DNA of 47,460 nt from Sphingomonadales bacterium (GCA_017309275.1 JAFKLT010000069.1:1-47460), one strand, 5' to 3'. Positions 18,894 to 28,540 are shown, counted from the first letter of the stretch. Notes: a model not told the origin generated them from the letters alone. Numbers and translations are program-made.

Positions 18894-20323
18894 CCGCCGA
18901 TCTCGCGCTTATCTGGCCCGAACTGATCCTGACGATCGGCGGACTGATCACCCTGATGCTCGGCACCTTCGCGGGTGATCGCCAGGTCGGGCTCTATCAG
19001 CTCGCCGCGATGGTGACGCTGGCTGCCGCTGCGGCGGCGGTCGTTACGTTCTTCGGCACCGATACGACGGTCTTTTCAGGTACGTTGTCGGTCGACAGCT
19101 TCGGCGGTTTCGCCAAGCTTCTGATCTACGCCGCCAGCTTCATGTGCATCCTCGTCGCGCCGCGCTTCTTCAAGGACAGCATGCGCGCCGAATATCCGAC
19201 GCTCATTCTCTTTGCCGCGCTCGGCATGGGGATCATGGCTTCGTCGCGTGACCTGATGACGCTCTATATCGGGCTCGAGCTCAACAGCCTTGCCGCCTAT
19301 GTGCTCGCCAGCTTCATGCGCACCGACGACCGGTCGAGCGAAGCGGGTCTCAAATATTTCGTCCTCGGTGCGCTTGCGTCGGGCATGCTGCTCTATGGCA
19401 TTTCGCTGCTCTATGGCTTCACCGGCACGACCGATTTCGCCGGGATCGCGAAGGTCATCGGCGGCGAGATGAACATCGGCCTGCTGTTCGGCGTCGTGTT
19501 CGTGATCGCGGGCCTTGCCTTCAAAGTCAGCGCCGTGCCGTTCCACATGTGGACGCCCGACGTTTACGAAGGCGCACCGACGCCGGTGACGACCTTCTTC
19601 GCCACCGCGCCCAAGGTTGCGGCCATGGCGCTGCTGACGCGCGTCGTCATCGATGCGATGGGACCCGCGGTCGGCGCGTGGCAGCAGATCATCATCTTCC
19701 TCGCGCTCGCCTCGATCATCCTCGGCGCGGTCGGTGCGATCGGACAGAAGAACATCAAGCGCCTGCTGGCCTATTCGTCGATCAACAACGTCGGCTTCAT
19801 GCTCGTCGGCCTTGCCGCCGGAACGCAGCAGGGGGTCGAGGGCGTGCTGACCTATCTGCTCGTCTATATGGTGACGACGCTTGGCGCCTTCCTGGTCGTG
19901 CTGCAGCTGCGCGACGATCAGGGCAACCAGGTCGAAAGCATTCCGGCGCTCGCGGGCCTGTCGCAGCGGCGTCCCGGCATCGCGGCGGCGCTTGCGGTCT
20001 TCCTGTTCAGCCTTGCCGGCATTCCGCCGCTGTTCGGCTTCTGGCCGAAGTATCTGGTGTTCGAGGCCGCGGTGAACGCGAACCTCGTGCCGCTGGCGGT
20101 CGCGGGTATCGTCGCCTCGGTGATCGGTGCTTATTACTATATCGCCATCATCAAGACGATGTACTTCGACGACAAGTCGGACACCGAATTTCCGAAGGGC
20201 ACCGGCACGGTGGTCGAGGATGCGGTGATCACCGCCAGCGCTCTGTGGCTGTCGGTCATCGGCTATCTCTTCATCGGCGTGCTGGGGGTTCTTTCCGCAA
20301 GCGCGGCGTCGGTGCTGTTCTGA
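18890..20323 (+). CDS. nuoN: NADH-quinone oxidoreductase subunit N
   Basis: ND2 homologue, third antiporter-like proton channel, 477 residues, about fourteen helices. Seen: [16 protein letters not shown] with the conserved Glu, [20 protein letters not shown], and [17 protein letters not shown]. It is the last complex I gene. Its stop codon overlaps the likely CTG start of birA, continuing the overlapping pattern seen in the operon. Confidence 0.97.
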   Translation: MTADLALIWPELILTIGGLITLMLGTFAGDRQVGLYQLAAMVTLAAAAAAVVTFFGTDTTVFSGTLSVDSFGGFAKLLIYAASFMCILVAPRFFKDSMRAEYPTLILFAALGMGIMASSRDLMTLYIGLELNSLAAYVLASFMRTDDRSSEAGLKYFVLGALASGMLLYGISLLYGFTGTTDFAGIAKVIGGEMNIGLLFGVVFVIAGLAFKVSAVPFHMWTPDVYEGAPTPVTTFFATAPKVAAMALLTRVVIDAMGPAVGAWQQIIIFLALASIILGAVGAIGQKNIKRLLAYSSINNVGFMLVGLAAGTQQGVEGVLTYLLVYMVTTLGAFLVVLQLRDDQGNQVESIPALAGLSQRRPGIAAALAVFLFSLAGIPPLFGFWPKYLVFEAAVNANLVPLAVAGIVASVIGAYYYIAIIKTMYFDDKSDTEFPKGTGTVVEDAVITASALWLSVIGYLFIGVLGVLSASAASVLF

Positions 20324-21048
20324 TCCCGCCGATCGAGCGGACGCAGCAGACCGGTTCGACCAACGCCGACCTGCTGGCAAGGCTGGCGAGCGGCGAGCAT
20401 GTAGGCGAGGGGCATTGGCTCGTCGCCGACCGGCAGACCGCCGGGCGCGGACGACTGGGCCGGGCCTGGGGTGACGGGCAGGGCAATTTCATGGGCTCGA
20501 CCGTCGTTCACCTGAGTTCCGGCGATCCGTCGCCGGCCACGCTGGCGCTGGTCGCCGGGGTGGCGCTGGCAAAGGCGGTCGCGGCCTTGGCGCCGGGTGT
20601 CGCCGCGACGCTCAAATGGCCCAACGACCTGCTCGTCGACGGCGCGAAATGCGCCGGCATCCTGCTGGAGCGCTCGGGAAATTCGGTCGTGATCGGCATC
20701 GGCGTCAATCTGGTGTCCGCGCCGGAGCTTCCCGATCGCCGGACCATGTGCTTTGCCGAGCAGGGCGTGCAGGTCGACCGTGACCGCTTTGCCGAGGCGA
20801 TGGCGGTTGCGATGCTCGATACGCTATGGACCTGGCGGCAGGAGGGCGTGCAAAGCATCGTCCGTGCCTGGTTACCGCTGGGCCATCCGGTCGGGACGCC
20901 GCTGCGGGTGTCGGAACAGCAGGTCGACGGAACCTTCGACGGCCTGGCACCCGACGGCGCACTCCGCTTGCGCCGCGTCGATGGCGAGGTCATGCTGGTC
21001 CATGCGGGTGACGTCGAACTGAACCGACCGCCCGAGGAGGGGAAATAG
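20320..21048 (+). CDS. birA: biotin--[acetyl-CoA-carboxylase] ligase, monofunctional
   Basis: Attaches biotin to the carboxyl-carrier protein through biotinyl-AMP. About 242 residues from [18 protein letters not shown], where homology begins. Motifs: GRGRLGRAW (biotinyl-AMP binding), [18 protein letters not shown], and VVIGIGVNL. There is no N-terminal helix-turn-helix, so it is not the repressor type. No ATG, GTG or TTG lies near the homology start; the frame-compatible codon at 20320 is CTG, forming a CTGA overlap with the nuoN stop. An upstream standard start would run deep inside nuoN. A non-standard CTG start is the simplest reading. Confidence 0.88.
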   Translation: MIPPIERTQQTGSTNADLLARLASGEHVGEGHWLVADRQTAGRGRLGRAWGDGQGNFMGSTVVHLSSGDPSPATLALVAGVALAKAVAALAPGVAATLKWPNDLLVDGAKCAGILLERSGNSVVIGIGVNLVSAPELPDRRTMCFAEQGVQVDRDRFAEAMAVAMLDTLWTWRQEGVQSIVRAWLPLGHPVGTPLRVSEQQVDGTFDGLAPDGALRLRRVDGEVMLVHAGDVELNRPPEEGK

Positions 21049-21049
21049 C

Positions 21050-21835
21050 GTGCTGCTCGCGATCGATGTCGGCAATACCAACGCAAAATTCGCGCTGTTC
21101 CGCGGGGCCGAGCTGCTGGCGCGCTGGCGGATCGCCACCGACGATCGCCGGACCGCCGACGAATATATGGTGTGGCTCGACCAGCTTCTGCGCATCGAGG
21201 GGCATGATCGTGCCGATGTCGACGCGGTGATCATCTCCACCGTCGTGCCGCGGGCGCTCCACAATCTTCAGCTGCTCGCGCATAAATATTTCGGCGTCGA
21301 CGCTTTGGTCGCGGGCCGCGAGCCGGTGAGCTGGGGCATCGCGCTCAAGGTCGACGAGCCGCAGTCGGTGGGCGCGGACCGCGCGGTGAACGCGATTTCG
21401 GCGCAGGCCGTCGAGCCGGGCAAGGACAAGCTCGTCATCAGCTTCGGCACTGCGACGACGCTCGACCATATCGGTCCCGAGGGCGCCTATCTCGGCGGCA
21501 TCATCGCGCCGGGCGTCAACCTGTCGCTGGAGGCGCTGGTCGCGGCCGCCGCAAAGCTGCCGCGCATCGCCATCGAGGCGCCCGCATCGCCCAGCGTCAT
21601 CGGCCGAACGACCGAAAGCCAGATGCTGATCGGCGTCTATTGGGGCTATGTCTCGATGATGGAGGGGCTGATCGCGCGAATGAAGGCCGAAATCGGCAAG
21701 CCGCTGACGGTCATCGCCACCGGCGGACTCGCAACGCTATTCGACAAGCAGGCGCATCTCTTCGACCGTATCGAGCCCGATCTTACGCTCAACGGCCTGA
21801 TGCACCTCTATAACCAACGGAACCAGACAAGATGA
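21050..21835 (+). CDS. coaX: type III pantothenate kinase
   Basis: First step of coenzyme A synthesis, phosphorylating pantothenate. 261 residues from a GTG one base after the birA stop. Seen: nucleotide-binding [13 protein letters not shown] at the start, [11 protein letters not shown] mid-protein with the catalytic Asp, [13 protein letters not shown], and GLATLFDKQ near the end; these are the family's ASKHA-fold landmarks. The birA-coaX pair is common in many bacteria. The stop overlaps the rnj start (ATGA). Confidence 0.96.
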   Translation: MLLAIDVGNTNAKFALFRGAELLARWRIATDDRRTADEYMVWLDQLLRIEGHDRADVDAVIISTVVPRALHNLQLLAHKYFGVDALVAGREPVSWGIALKVDEPQSVGADRAVNAISAQAVEPGKDKLVISFGTATTLDHIGPEGAYLGGIIAPGVNLSLEALVAAAAKLPRIAIEAPASPSVIGRTTESQMLIGVYWGYVSMMEGLIARMKAEIGKPLTVIATGGLATLFDKQAHLFDRIEPDLTLNGLMHLYNQRNQTR

Positions 21836-23466
21836 CGACTCCGGGCAAGGAGCTGCTTTTCCTCGCATTGGGAGGATCGGGCGAGATCGGCATGAACGCC
21901 AATCTTTATGGCTGTGACGGCAAATGGATCATGCTCGATCTGGGCGTGACCTTCGGCAGCCAAGACTATCCCGGCATCGAAATCGTGATGCCCGACCTCG
22001 AGTTCATCGAGGATCGCAAGAAGGATTTGCTGGGCATCGTCCTGACGCACGGGCACGAGGACCATATCGGCGCGATCCCCTATCTCGCCGCCGATCTGGG
22101 CGTGCCGCTCTATGCGAACCGCTTCACCGCCGGCCTCATCGCGCACAAGCTTGCCGAGGAGGGGCTGGAGAAGGAAGTCCGGATCAATGTCGTCGACATC
22201 GACGACAGCTTTCAGATCGGTCCCTTCGGCATCCGCCTCGTCCCCTTGGCGCACTCGATCCTGGAGATGAGCGCCGCGGTCATCGACACGCCTTATGGCC
22301 GCGTGTTCCACACCGGCGACTGGAAACTCGATCCGGACCCGATCCTGGGCGTTCCTGCGAGCGCGGCGGCGCTGACCGCGATCGGCGACGAGGGCGTCGA
22401 CGTTCTCGTCTGCGATTCGACCAATGCGTTCAACGCCGATGCCTCGGGCAGCGAAGGTAGCGTACGCGACGGGTTGATGCAGGCAGTGGGCGCGGCAAAG
22501 GGCCGGGTGGTCGTGACCACTTTTGCGTCCAACGCGGCCCGGCTCGCGACCTTGGGCGCTATTGCCACGGCGACGGGGCGCACGCTTTGCGTCGCCGGCC
22601 GCTCGCTCGACCGCATTCTGGGCGTCGCGCGGAGCGTCGGCTATCTAAGGGATTTCCCGCCGACCGTCGATTTCGACGAGGCGATGCGCCTGCCGCGCAA
22701 CAAGGTGATGGTGGTCGCGACCGGCGGGCAGGGCGAGCCGCGTGCGGCGCTGGCGCGCATGGCGGCTGACGGCCATCAGATCAAGCTGGAGGCCGGGGAT
22801 ACCGTCGTCTTCTCGTCCAAGCAGATCCCGGGCAACGAGGTCGCGATCGGACGGATCATGAATCAGCTCGCCGCGAAGGACGTGCTGACCGTGACCGAAA
22901 AGCAGGCGCATATCCACGTCAGCGGCCATCCGGGCCAGCCCGAACTTGCCGCGCTTTATGGCTGGCTGCGGCCCAAGCTGGTCGTGCCGGTGCATGGTGA
23001 GATCCGCCACATGCACGAACAGGCCCGCTTCGCGCTCGAAAAGGGTGTTCCCGACACGCTGGTGCAGGAAAATGGCGATCTGGTGCGCCTGGCGCCCGGT
23101 GGCGCCCGCATCGTCGAGCGCGTGCGCTCGGGCCGACTGCTCCTCGATGGCGACGTGATCCTTCCCGCCGACGGCGAGACGATCAACGAACGCCGCAAGC
23201 TGGCGCTGCACGGCCAGATTTCGGTCGCGGTCGTGCTGTCCGACGGCAAGTTCCAGGGCAGCGCGATCCAGTATCGCGGCGTGCCGGTCGAGGATGATCG
23301 CGAGGCGTTCGTCGAGGAAATGAACGAAGCGGCCGAACAGGCCGCGACCGGGCCCGCGCGCGACCGCGATGCGCTGAAGGAATCGATCCGCCTCGGTGTG
23401 CGCCGCGTCGCGACCGACTGGACCGGCAAAAAGCCCGTAACCGACGTTCTGATTGTGGATATCTGA
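21832..23466 (+). CDS. rnj: ribonuclease J
   Basis: Metallo-beta-lactamase/beta-CASP nuclease with 5'-3' exonuclease and endonuclease activity in mRNA and rRNA processing. 544 residues. The zinc motif HGHEDH (His73, His75, Asp77, His78) is intact, preceded by [15 protein letters not shown] and followed by the beta-CASP motifs [18 protein letters not shown] and [10 protein letters not shown], and by [13 protein letters not shown]-terminal domain follows from about residue 450. It is coupled to coaX by ATGA, and a DUF1467 gene follows after 3 bases. Confidence 0.95.
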   Translation: MTTPGKELLFLALGGSGEIGMNANLYGCDGKWIMLDLGVTFGSQDYPGIEIVMPDLEFIEDRKKDLLGIVLTHGHEDHIGAIPYLAADLGVPLYANRFTAGLIAHKLAEEGLEKEVRINVVDIDDSFQIGPFGIRLVPLAHSILEMSAAVIDTPYGRVFHTGDWKLDPDPILGVPASAAALTAIGDEGVDVLVCDSTNAFNADASGSEGSVRDGLMQAVGAAKGRVVVTTFASNAARLATLGAIATATGRTLCVAGRSLDRILGVARSVGYLRDFPPTVDFDEAMRLPRNKVMVVATGGQGEPRAALARMAADGHQIKLEAGDTVVFSSKQIPGNEVAIGRIMNQLAAKDVLTVTEKQAHIHVSGHPGQPELAALYGWLRPKLVVPVHGEIRHMHEQARFALEKGVPDTLVQENGDLVRLAPGGARIVERVRSGRLLLDGDVILPADGETINERRKLALHGQISVAVVLSDGKFQGSAIQYRGVPVEDDREAFVEEMNEAAEQAATGPARDRDALKESIRLGVRRVATDWTGKKPVTDVLIVDI

Positions 23467-23469
23467 TCG

Positions 23470-23730
23470 ATGAAATGGACATCGATGCTCGCGATTTATT
23501 CGCTGTTCTGGGCCTTCAGCGCCTTCTTCGTGCTGCCCTTTCACGGCCGCCGTGCGGAGGACGACGCGACGCCGCAGGTGAAGGGGCAGGACCCCGGCGC
23601 GCCCGCGACCTTTCGGCCCGGACGCATCCTGCTGCAGATGACGATCCTCGCGACGGTCGGCTTCGTTCTCTATTACGCCGCCTATGTCAGCGGCTGGGCC
23701 GATCCCGACGTCCTGACCGGGCGCGCCTGA
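23470..23730 (+). CDS. DUF1467 family small membrane protein
   Basis: 86 residues with two predicted transmembrane helices, roughly residues 5-25 (LAIYSLFWAFSAFFVLPF) and 55-75 (ILLQMTILATVGFVLYYAAYV), joined by a polar loop rich in Asp, Pro and Gly. The pattern fits DUF1467, an alphaproteobacterial family of unknown function often found near rnj. It is the last gene of the nuo-rnj chain. Its stop codon abuts the stop of the convergent coiled-coil gene with no spacer. Confidence 0.85.
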   Translation: MKWTSMLAIYSLFWAFSAFFVLPFHGRRAEDDATPQVKGQDPGAPATFRPGRILLQMTILATVGFVLYYAAYVSGWADPDVLTGRA

Positions 23731-26100
23731 TCAGTTCCGCAGGCGGTCGATCGCCTGCGCGAGCGCAACATAGAGCTTGCCGATATCCGACGACAGCAGG
23801 GTGACGCTGATCGCCGACCCGTCGCGCGCGCCGATCAGCAGGCGCAGCATCGCCTCGAAATCGTGGATGAACTGGTTCACCGAAGCGTGGAAGCCGTCGT
23901 CATTTTGATAGAGGCGCAGGATTTCCTTCGCCTCGCTATTCTCGATCAGCTTGACCGCACGGCGCGCGAAGACGCCGCGATCGCCCTTCAGATAGGCGTC
24001 CCACGCGGTGTCGCTGACTTCGCTCGATAGGATCTTGGTCACATCGATCGCCGTCGATTTCAGCGCTTCGGTAAGCACGCCGACCTGCTTCGCCAGCGAA
24101 TCGCGGTCCGACGCGGCGATCGCTTGTTCGGCTTCCAGCGCGCGCTGTTCGACATTGGCGCTGGTATCCATGATCGTGATGAGCTGGCGCATCAGCCTGT
24201 CGGCCGCACCGTTCGCCGCCTCGACGGCGCGCTGCGAGGCTTCCTCGATCGCCGTGAGCTGTCCCATGATCTCGGTCTTGAAGGCGGCGTCGATCGCTTC
24301 GCTGGCGGTTGCCTGCATCGCCTCGCGCGCGCCCGCTACCAGCCTGTCGAGCGTCTGGCGCGCTTCGTCGGCGGCCGCATCGGCGGTGATGCGAACCTCG
24401 CCCAGCGTCGCGATCATCCGCGCGCCGCCTTGCTCGGCGAATTCGTCGGCGCCACTGCGCAACTTCGCGAGCGCGGCGTCGGCCTCGGCGAGCGATCCGT
24501 TGATTCGGTCGATCAGCGCCTGCTGGCCTGCGCCATGCTCCGCCATCTTGCTTTCGCCGGCCTCGATCGTCGATTTGACCGCATTGACGTGCGACAGCGT
24601 CGACTGTGCGACCAGCTCCGACGCCTCGAGCATCGGCTTGAGCTGCGACAGCGCCGTCTGCGTGGTCTTGCCGTGCGAAGTCATGCGGTCGAGCGCGTGG
24701 GGCAATGTCTCGTCAAGCTCGCGCGTCACCGCATCGAGCGCGAGCAGCAGCGATTCGGCTTGCGAGATCAGTTGATGGGCCGACCCGTTGCCCGTCTGCA
24801 CCTCTGCCATGAAGGCCGCCAGCTGGCCCTTGGTATCGTCGATGGCGCGGCCGATGATGCCCGTGCTCGTCGACACGCTGGCGTCGAGGGCCTCCAGTTG
24901 CTGCGTCACGTCGGCGACATGGCTGGTCAGGCGGGTGGCCAGCGCTTCGCTCGCCTCGCCGTGCGCCGCGAGCTGCGTTGCCATGGCATCGCCGGCGTCA
25001 CGCGCCGCTGCAAGCCGGGTGTCGAGTTGAGCCGCGGCCGCGTCTACGCCGTCGCGGAACTGCTTCCAGCTTCCGTCCATCTGGCCCGTGACGGTGGCAA
25101 TCGTCGCTTTCAGGTCGTCGCGCGCCGTTGCCGACGCCTGTGTCATTTGCGCCAGCGCGATCGCATGGGCATCGGTCGCCTGCGAGGCGGTGGCGAGCAG
25201 GCCTTCTTCGGTTTCCTTCGCCTGTTGCTGAAGCGCGCCGATCGCTTCGTGCAGGCTTGCGGCGGATTCGCTGCCCGTCTGCGCGACCTTCGTGGCTTCT
25301 TCACCCAGTGCGGCGAGCTTCGCTTCCAGATTCGCACCCTGCTGGTGCGCGACGAGGCCGGCTTCGCGGAAATTCACCGCGAGCCGCTGCGCGACGTCGT
25401 CGATCCGCGGCAGGCCCGCAAGCAGGCCATCCATGCGTTGCATCGCGACATCACCCGATCGCGCAAGCTGGTCGTGGGCGTTTGCGATCACCGAGGCGTT
25501 GGTCGCCAGCCTGTCGCTACTCTCATTGAGTCGCAGCACGGTATCGAGGCCGAGCTGCTGAATCGTCTTCGCCTGATCCGAAAGCTGTTTTTGTGCGTCG
25601 GCAAGATGCAGCCCCAGCGAATGCATCGACTGGCCAAGCGCCATATTTTCGTCGCGGAGGGCGCCGGCAAGGCGTGCGAACCGTGCCTGTTCGGATTTGC
25701 TCGAACGCAGCAGGGCCATCCACAGGACGGCAAGCAGGGTCAGCGGCATCGCGATCGTTGCCAGAACGCCGGGCCATTCGGAAGGGGCGGGGCTGCGCGT
25801 GAACTGGGTGGTCGCCATGGCCATGGCGAATGCGGTCCAGCCGAGAGCGAGCAGGACGAGCAGAATCGGCGCGATCCGGTCGCGCCAAGGCGACTGCGCG
25901 GATTCGAACTCTTCTGCCGACCAATCCTGCGGCGCGTAGGTCAGCGAGGAGGTGTCGAGCCAGTCGCGCTCCGCGGTCGCGGCCGCCTCCGGCGGGGACA
26001 CGACTTCGGGCGCCGCGGCCAGTGCTTCCGCTTCGGTCTCGGTTTCCGGCTTTGCCGCGGAATCCCGCCACAATCCGACGATCTTCTTTTCCCCCGTCAT
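23731..26100 (-). CDS. large membrane-anchored coiled-coil protein (TipN-like layout)
   Basis: 789 residues. Residues 1-75 are acidic and cytoplasmic, two transmembrane helices lie at about 77-96 and 111-131, and residues 135-690 are almost all helix-forming with Ala, Gln, Glu, Asp and regular hydrophobic positions: a very long coiled coil. The last ~90 residues are different and more ordered (DRGVFARRAVKLIENSEAKEI, LLSSDIGKLYVALAQAI), suggesting a terminal domain. The caulobacter polarity factor TipN has the same layout, two N-terminal helices plus a long coiled coil, so a cell-pole or cell-envelope organising role is a reasonable guess. Chemoreceptor-like proteins are an alternative, but no HAMP or signalling hairpin is seen. 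The gene converges head-on with the DUF1467 gene. Confidence 0.7.
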   Translation of the reverse strand: MTGEKKIVGLWRDSAAKPETETEAEALAAAPEVVSPPEAAATAERDWLDTSSLTYAPQDWSAEEFESAQSPWRDRIAPILLVLLALGWTAFAMAMATTQFTRSPAPSEWPGVLATIAMPLTLLAVLWMALLRSSKSEQARFARLAGALRDENMALGQSMHSLGLHLADAQKQLSDQAKTIQQLGLDTVLRLNESSDRLATNASVIANAHDQLARSGDVAMQRMDGLLAGLPRIDDVAQRLAVNFREAGLVAHQQGANLEAKLAALGEEATKVAQTGSESAASLHEAIGALQQQAKETEEGLLATASQATDAHAIALAQMTQASATARDDLKATIATVTGQMDGSWKQFRDGVDAAAAQLDTRLAAARDAGDAMATQLAAHGEASEALATRLTSHVADVTQQLEALDASVSTSTGIIGRAIDDTKGQLAAFMAEVQTGNGSAHQLISQAESLLLALDAVTRELDETLPHALDRMTSHGKTTQTALSQLKPMLEASELVAQSTLSHVNAVKSTIEAGESKMAEHGAGQQALIDRINGSLAEADAALAKLRSGADEFAEQGGARMIATLGEVRITADAAADEARQTLDRLVAGAREAMQATASEAIDAAFKTEIMGQLTAIEEASQRAVEAANGAADRLMRQLITIMDTSANVEQRALEAEQAIAASDRDSLAKQVGVLTEALKSTAIDVTKILSSEVSDTAWDAYLKGDRGVFARRAVKLIENSEAKEILRLYQNDDGFHASVNQFIHDFEAMLRLLIGARDGSAISVTLLSSDIGKLYVALAQAIDRLRN

Positions 26101-26168
26101 CGCGCTATCTTAGCAGCAAATGGCCGCCATGAAACGGAAACTTAACTACGATCTGCCAAGGCTGTGGA

Positions 26169-26465
26169 ATGTCGTTCGATAGTGGCCCCCTGGACCGGTA
26201 TATCAGCGCCGCGGTCGGCGACGATCCTGCAATGGCGATGGAATTGCGGGCGAGCTTCGTCGAGGGCGCGCGCGAGTTGTCGGATCTGATGCGGCGCGCA
26301 CGCTGCGACGCCAACTGGCATGTCGCCGCCGAACGGCTAAAGAGCCTTTCCGCCACCTTCGGCATCATTCCGCTGATCCAGCTTGCGGAAGATGCAATGG
26401 CGGGCGCACCCGGCGACCCGGCGGTGCTGCGTGAAATAAACGGGGCAATCGAAGGCCTCGCCTGA
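26169..26465 (+). CDS. small Hpt-like protein with Glu in place of the phospho-His
   Basis: 98 residues, all-helical, with the layout of a histidine phosphotransfer (Hpt) domain. The usual phospho-acceptor motif is H-x-L-K-G; here the aligned segment is AAERLKSLSATFG, so Glu55 stands at the His position and Ser at the Gly. The Leu-Lys and the following hydrophobic pattern are kept. This suggests an inactive or phosphomimetic Hpt that binds a receiver or kinase without relaying phosphate. It is divergent from the coiled-coil gene, with 68 bases between the two starts. Confidence 0.6.
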   Translation: MSFDSGPLDRYISAAVGDDPAMAMELRASFVEGARELSDLMRRARCDANWHVAAERLKSLSATFGIIPLIQLAEDAMAGAPGDPAVLREINGAIEGLA

Positions 26466-26555
26466 CCCGGTTTTCGGGTTCAATCGTCGTTCAGCCGGCG
26501 CCTCTCATATATAAATTCGATCCCGGCCGTCTTGCCTTGGCAACGCGACGGGTTT

Positions 26556-26576
26556 AGCCGCGTTTTGACCGCGGCT
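26556..26576. other. hairpin upstream of the TPR-like gene
   Basis: AGCCGCG (26556-26562) pairs with CGCGGCT (26570-26576) around a 7-base loop, within the 164-base gap between the Hpt-like gene and the TPR-like gene. Cytosines rather than thymines follow, so it is not an intrinsic terminator on the plus strand. A leader structure is possible. Confidence 0.25.
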
Positions 26577-26629
26577 GAGCCCCCCCGCTTGCATCTTGGC
26601 AAGGCGGCCGTTTGTGAGGAGAGATTTCG

Positions 26630-27919
26630 ATGTTCACCCGTTTCCGCCAGATGCCCGCGACGGCGATGGCTGCCGTATTGGGTTGCGCGCTGATCGCCAC
26701 CGCGGCGCCGGCCGTCGCCAAGGAAAAGCCGAAGAAGGAAGAAAGCAAGAAGGGAGCCGAGGTTCCCGTCAGCAAGGGCTTTACGCCCGCGGTCAAGAAG
26801 ATGATCGACGCCAACACGGCGAAGGATCCCGCCGCCCTGCAGGCCGCGCTTACCGAAAGCCAAGGCGCCGCGACCGAGCCCGGCGACCGTTACTGGCACG
26901 GCTATTACACGCTGCAGCTTGGCCTGCTGAACAAGGACAAGGCGACTCAGGATCGCGGCCTCGACGCGATGCTCGATTCGGGCGTTTCGCCGGCGGACAG
27001 CGTTGCCGCCTATAATTTCTATTCGGGCAACTTCGCCTATGGCGACAAGAATTACGCCAAGGCGGTGCAGCGTCTGGAGGCCGCGCAGGCCGCCGGTTCG
27101 AACGAACCTAACCTGCCGCTGCTGCTGATGGACAGCTATCTCAGCAGCAACCAGATCGACAAGGGCGTCGCGATGGCGAAGGCGTCGATCGAGGCGAGCC
27201 GCGCCGCCGGCCAGCGTCCGTCGGAAGAACTGTATGTCCGCCCCGCGCGCGCATTGCAGGCCGCCAAGCGCACCGACGATCTGCTCGACATCCTGACGCT
27301 GCGCGTTCGCGACTGGCCGCAACCGGTGGTGTGGCGCAACACGCTGTACATCCTGCTGCAGCAGGCGGGCGGCGACAAGGATCTCAATATCGACGTCCTG
27401 CGCCTGATGCGCGCGACGAACGCGATGACCGAGCGCGGCGAATATCTGGAATATGCGGCGCTCGCGACCGAAGCCGGCTATCCGGGCGAAGTCGTCTCGG
27501 TGGTCAAGCAGGGCATCGCGAACAAGGTGTTCACCGAAAAGGATGAGCGCTTTGGCCCGATCCTGAGCTCGCAGACCGACCGCGCCAATGCGGACCATGC
27601 GGCGCTTCTCGCCGATGCGTCGAAGAAGCCGGCTACTCCGAAGGCAGCGCGTGCGACGGCCGACGCACTCGTCGGCATCGGCGAATATGCCAAGGCGATC
27701 CCGCTTTACGAAGGCGTGGCCGCCACCGATCCGGTCGCGCAATATCGTCTGGGCGTCGCGCAGGCACTGGCTGGCCAGAAGGACGCAGCCGTCGCCAGCT
27801 TCGCAAAGGTGACGGGCAGCCGCGCCCGACTCGCGAAGCTTTGGACCGTGCATGTCCAGGCGCCCGCTACGCCCGCTCCCGCTCCCGCTCCCGCTGCTGC
27901 TCCGGCAACCGGCGGCTGA
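26630..27919 (+). CDS. exported tetratricopeptide-like repeat protein
   Basis: 429 residues with a signal peptide (cationic start, hydrophobic core, cleavage near PAVAKEKP). A Lys/Glu-rich linker follows at about residues 27-45. The rest is helical with TPR-like spacing: YNFYSGNFAYGDKNYAKAVQRLEAAQ and VGIGEYAKAIPLYEGVAATDP read as TPR units. The C-terminus is an Ala/Pro run (APATPAPAPAPAAAPATGG), likely unfolded. A strong terminator lies 23 bases past the stop, so the gene is probably monocistronic. The product should be a periplasmic scaffold; the partner is unknown. Confidence 0.8.
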   Translation: MFTRFRQMPATAMAAVLGCALIATAAPAVAKEKPKKEESKKGAEVPVSKGFTPAVKKMIDANTAKDPAALQAALTESQGAATEPGDRYWHGYYTLQLGLLNKDKATQDRGLDAMLDSGVSPADSVAAYNFYSGNFAYGDKNYAKAVQRLEAAQAAGSNEPNLPLLLMDSYLSSNQIDKGVAMAKASIEASRAAGQRPSEELYVRPARALQAAKRTDDLLDILTLRVRDWPQPVVWRNTLYILLQQAGGDKDLNIDVLRLMRATNAMTERGEYLEYAALATEAGYPGEVVSVVKQGIANKVFTEKDERFGPILSSQTDRANADHAALLADASKKPATPKAARATADALVGIGEYAKAIPLYEGVAATDPVAQYRLGVAQALAGQKDAAVASFAKVTGSRARLAKLWTVHVQAPATPAPAPAPAAAPATGG

Positions 27920-27936
27920 TTACGGGTCACGGCCAC

Positions 27937-27975
27937 AAAAAAGGGCGCCATCCACTGCGGATGGCGCCCTTTTTT
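27937..27975. terminator. strong bidirectional intrinsic terminator
   Basis: GGGCGCCATCC (27943-27953) and GGATGGCGCCC (27959-27969) form a perfect 11-pair stem with an ACTGC loop, with A6 before it (27937-27942) and T6 after it (27970-27975). It terminates the plus-strand TPR-like gene (stop at 27919) and, read on the other strand, the minus-strand Lrp gene (stop at 27996). Confidence 0.95.
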
Positions 27976-27995
27976 ATTGCGTCATGTGAAGAGGG

Positions 27996-28472
27996 TCAGG
28001 GCTCGACGGGAATTCCCGCGAGTTGCTTCGCGGTGCGAATCGTCAGCGAGGTCTTCACGCTCGTCACATTCGGCGCCGACGTCAGGTGCGCCGTCAGGAA
28101 CGACTGGAAGCTCTGCAGATCGCGCGCGACGACCTTCAGCAGGAAGTCGATTTCGCCGTTGAGCATATAGCATTCGCGGACTTCGGGAAGCTGGCCGACG
28201 TAATCCTCAAAGGATTTGAGATCGGATTCGGCCTGGCTGCGTAGGCTGACCATCGCGAACACGGTGATTCCATAGCCCAGCTTGGCGGCATCGAGGTCGG
28301 CATGATAGGAACGGATCACGCCCGCCTCTTCCAGGGCGCGGACTCGGCGCAGGCACGGAGGTGCCGTGAGTCCCACCATTTGCGCCAGCTCTACATTGGT
28401 CATCCGCCCGTTTTTCTGCAGCTCGCTGAGGATTTGCAGGTCGATCTGATCAAACTTCTGGCTGGCCATCAT
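27996..28472 (-). CDS. Lrp/AsnC family transcriptional regulator
   Basis: 158 residues. The start at 28472 or 28469 (adjacent ATGs) gives MMASQKFDQIDLQILSELQKNGR, the usual opening; a longer reading to 28538 has no homology. N-terminal winged helix-turn-helix: MTNVELAQMVGLTAPPCLRRVRALEEAGVI. C-terminal RAM ligand-binding domain: ECYMLNGEIDFLLKVVARDL. Members sense amino acids and form octamers. It is divergent from the sensor-kinase gene across about 163 bases, and the gene may control that gene or itself. Confidence 0.92.
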   Translation of the reverse strand: MMASQKFDQIDLQILSELQKNGRMTNVELAQMVGLTAPPCLRRVRALEEAGVIRSYHADLDAAKLGYGITVFAMVSLRSQAESDLKSFEDYVGQLPEVRECYMLNGEIDFLLKVVARDLQSFQSFLTAHLTSAPNVTSVKTSLTIRTAKQLAGIPVEP

Positions 28473-28504
28473 TGAAACATCCGCTTTCCAAAACTCTCTC
28501 GACC

Positions 28505-28540
28505 ATAATATTATTTCAGACGAATGCAATTGTCCCACAA
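28505..28540. promoter_or_regulatory. AT-rich dyads in the Lrp/kinase divergent region
   Basis: Two symmetric motifs lie just upstream of the Lrp start: the perfect palindrome ATAATATTAT (28505-28514) and TTGT-CCC-ACAA (28530-28540). Lrp/AsnC regulators commonly bind AT-rich dyads and autoregulate, so these are candidate operators. A third palindrome, AGCATATGCT, lies at 28596-28605 nearer the kinase start. Visible symmetry is direct; binding is inference. Confidence 0.3.

Noticed and set aside
26480-27853. Long minus-strand open frame opposite the TPR-like gene
   Set aside because: It is an antisense shadow in GC-rich DNA; the plus-strand frame has a signal peptide, repeats and terminator.
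28473-28538. Longer Lrp/AsnC start at 28538
   Set aside because: The added residues come from the AT-rich intergenic region with candidate operators, and family homology starts at the ATG pair near 28470.
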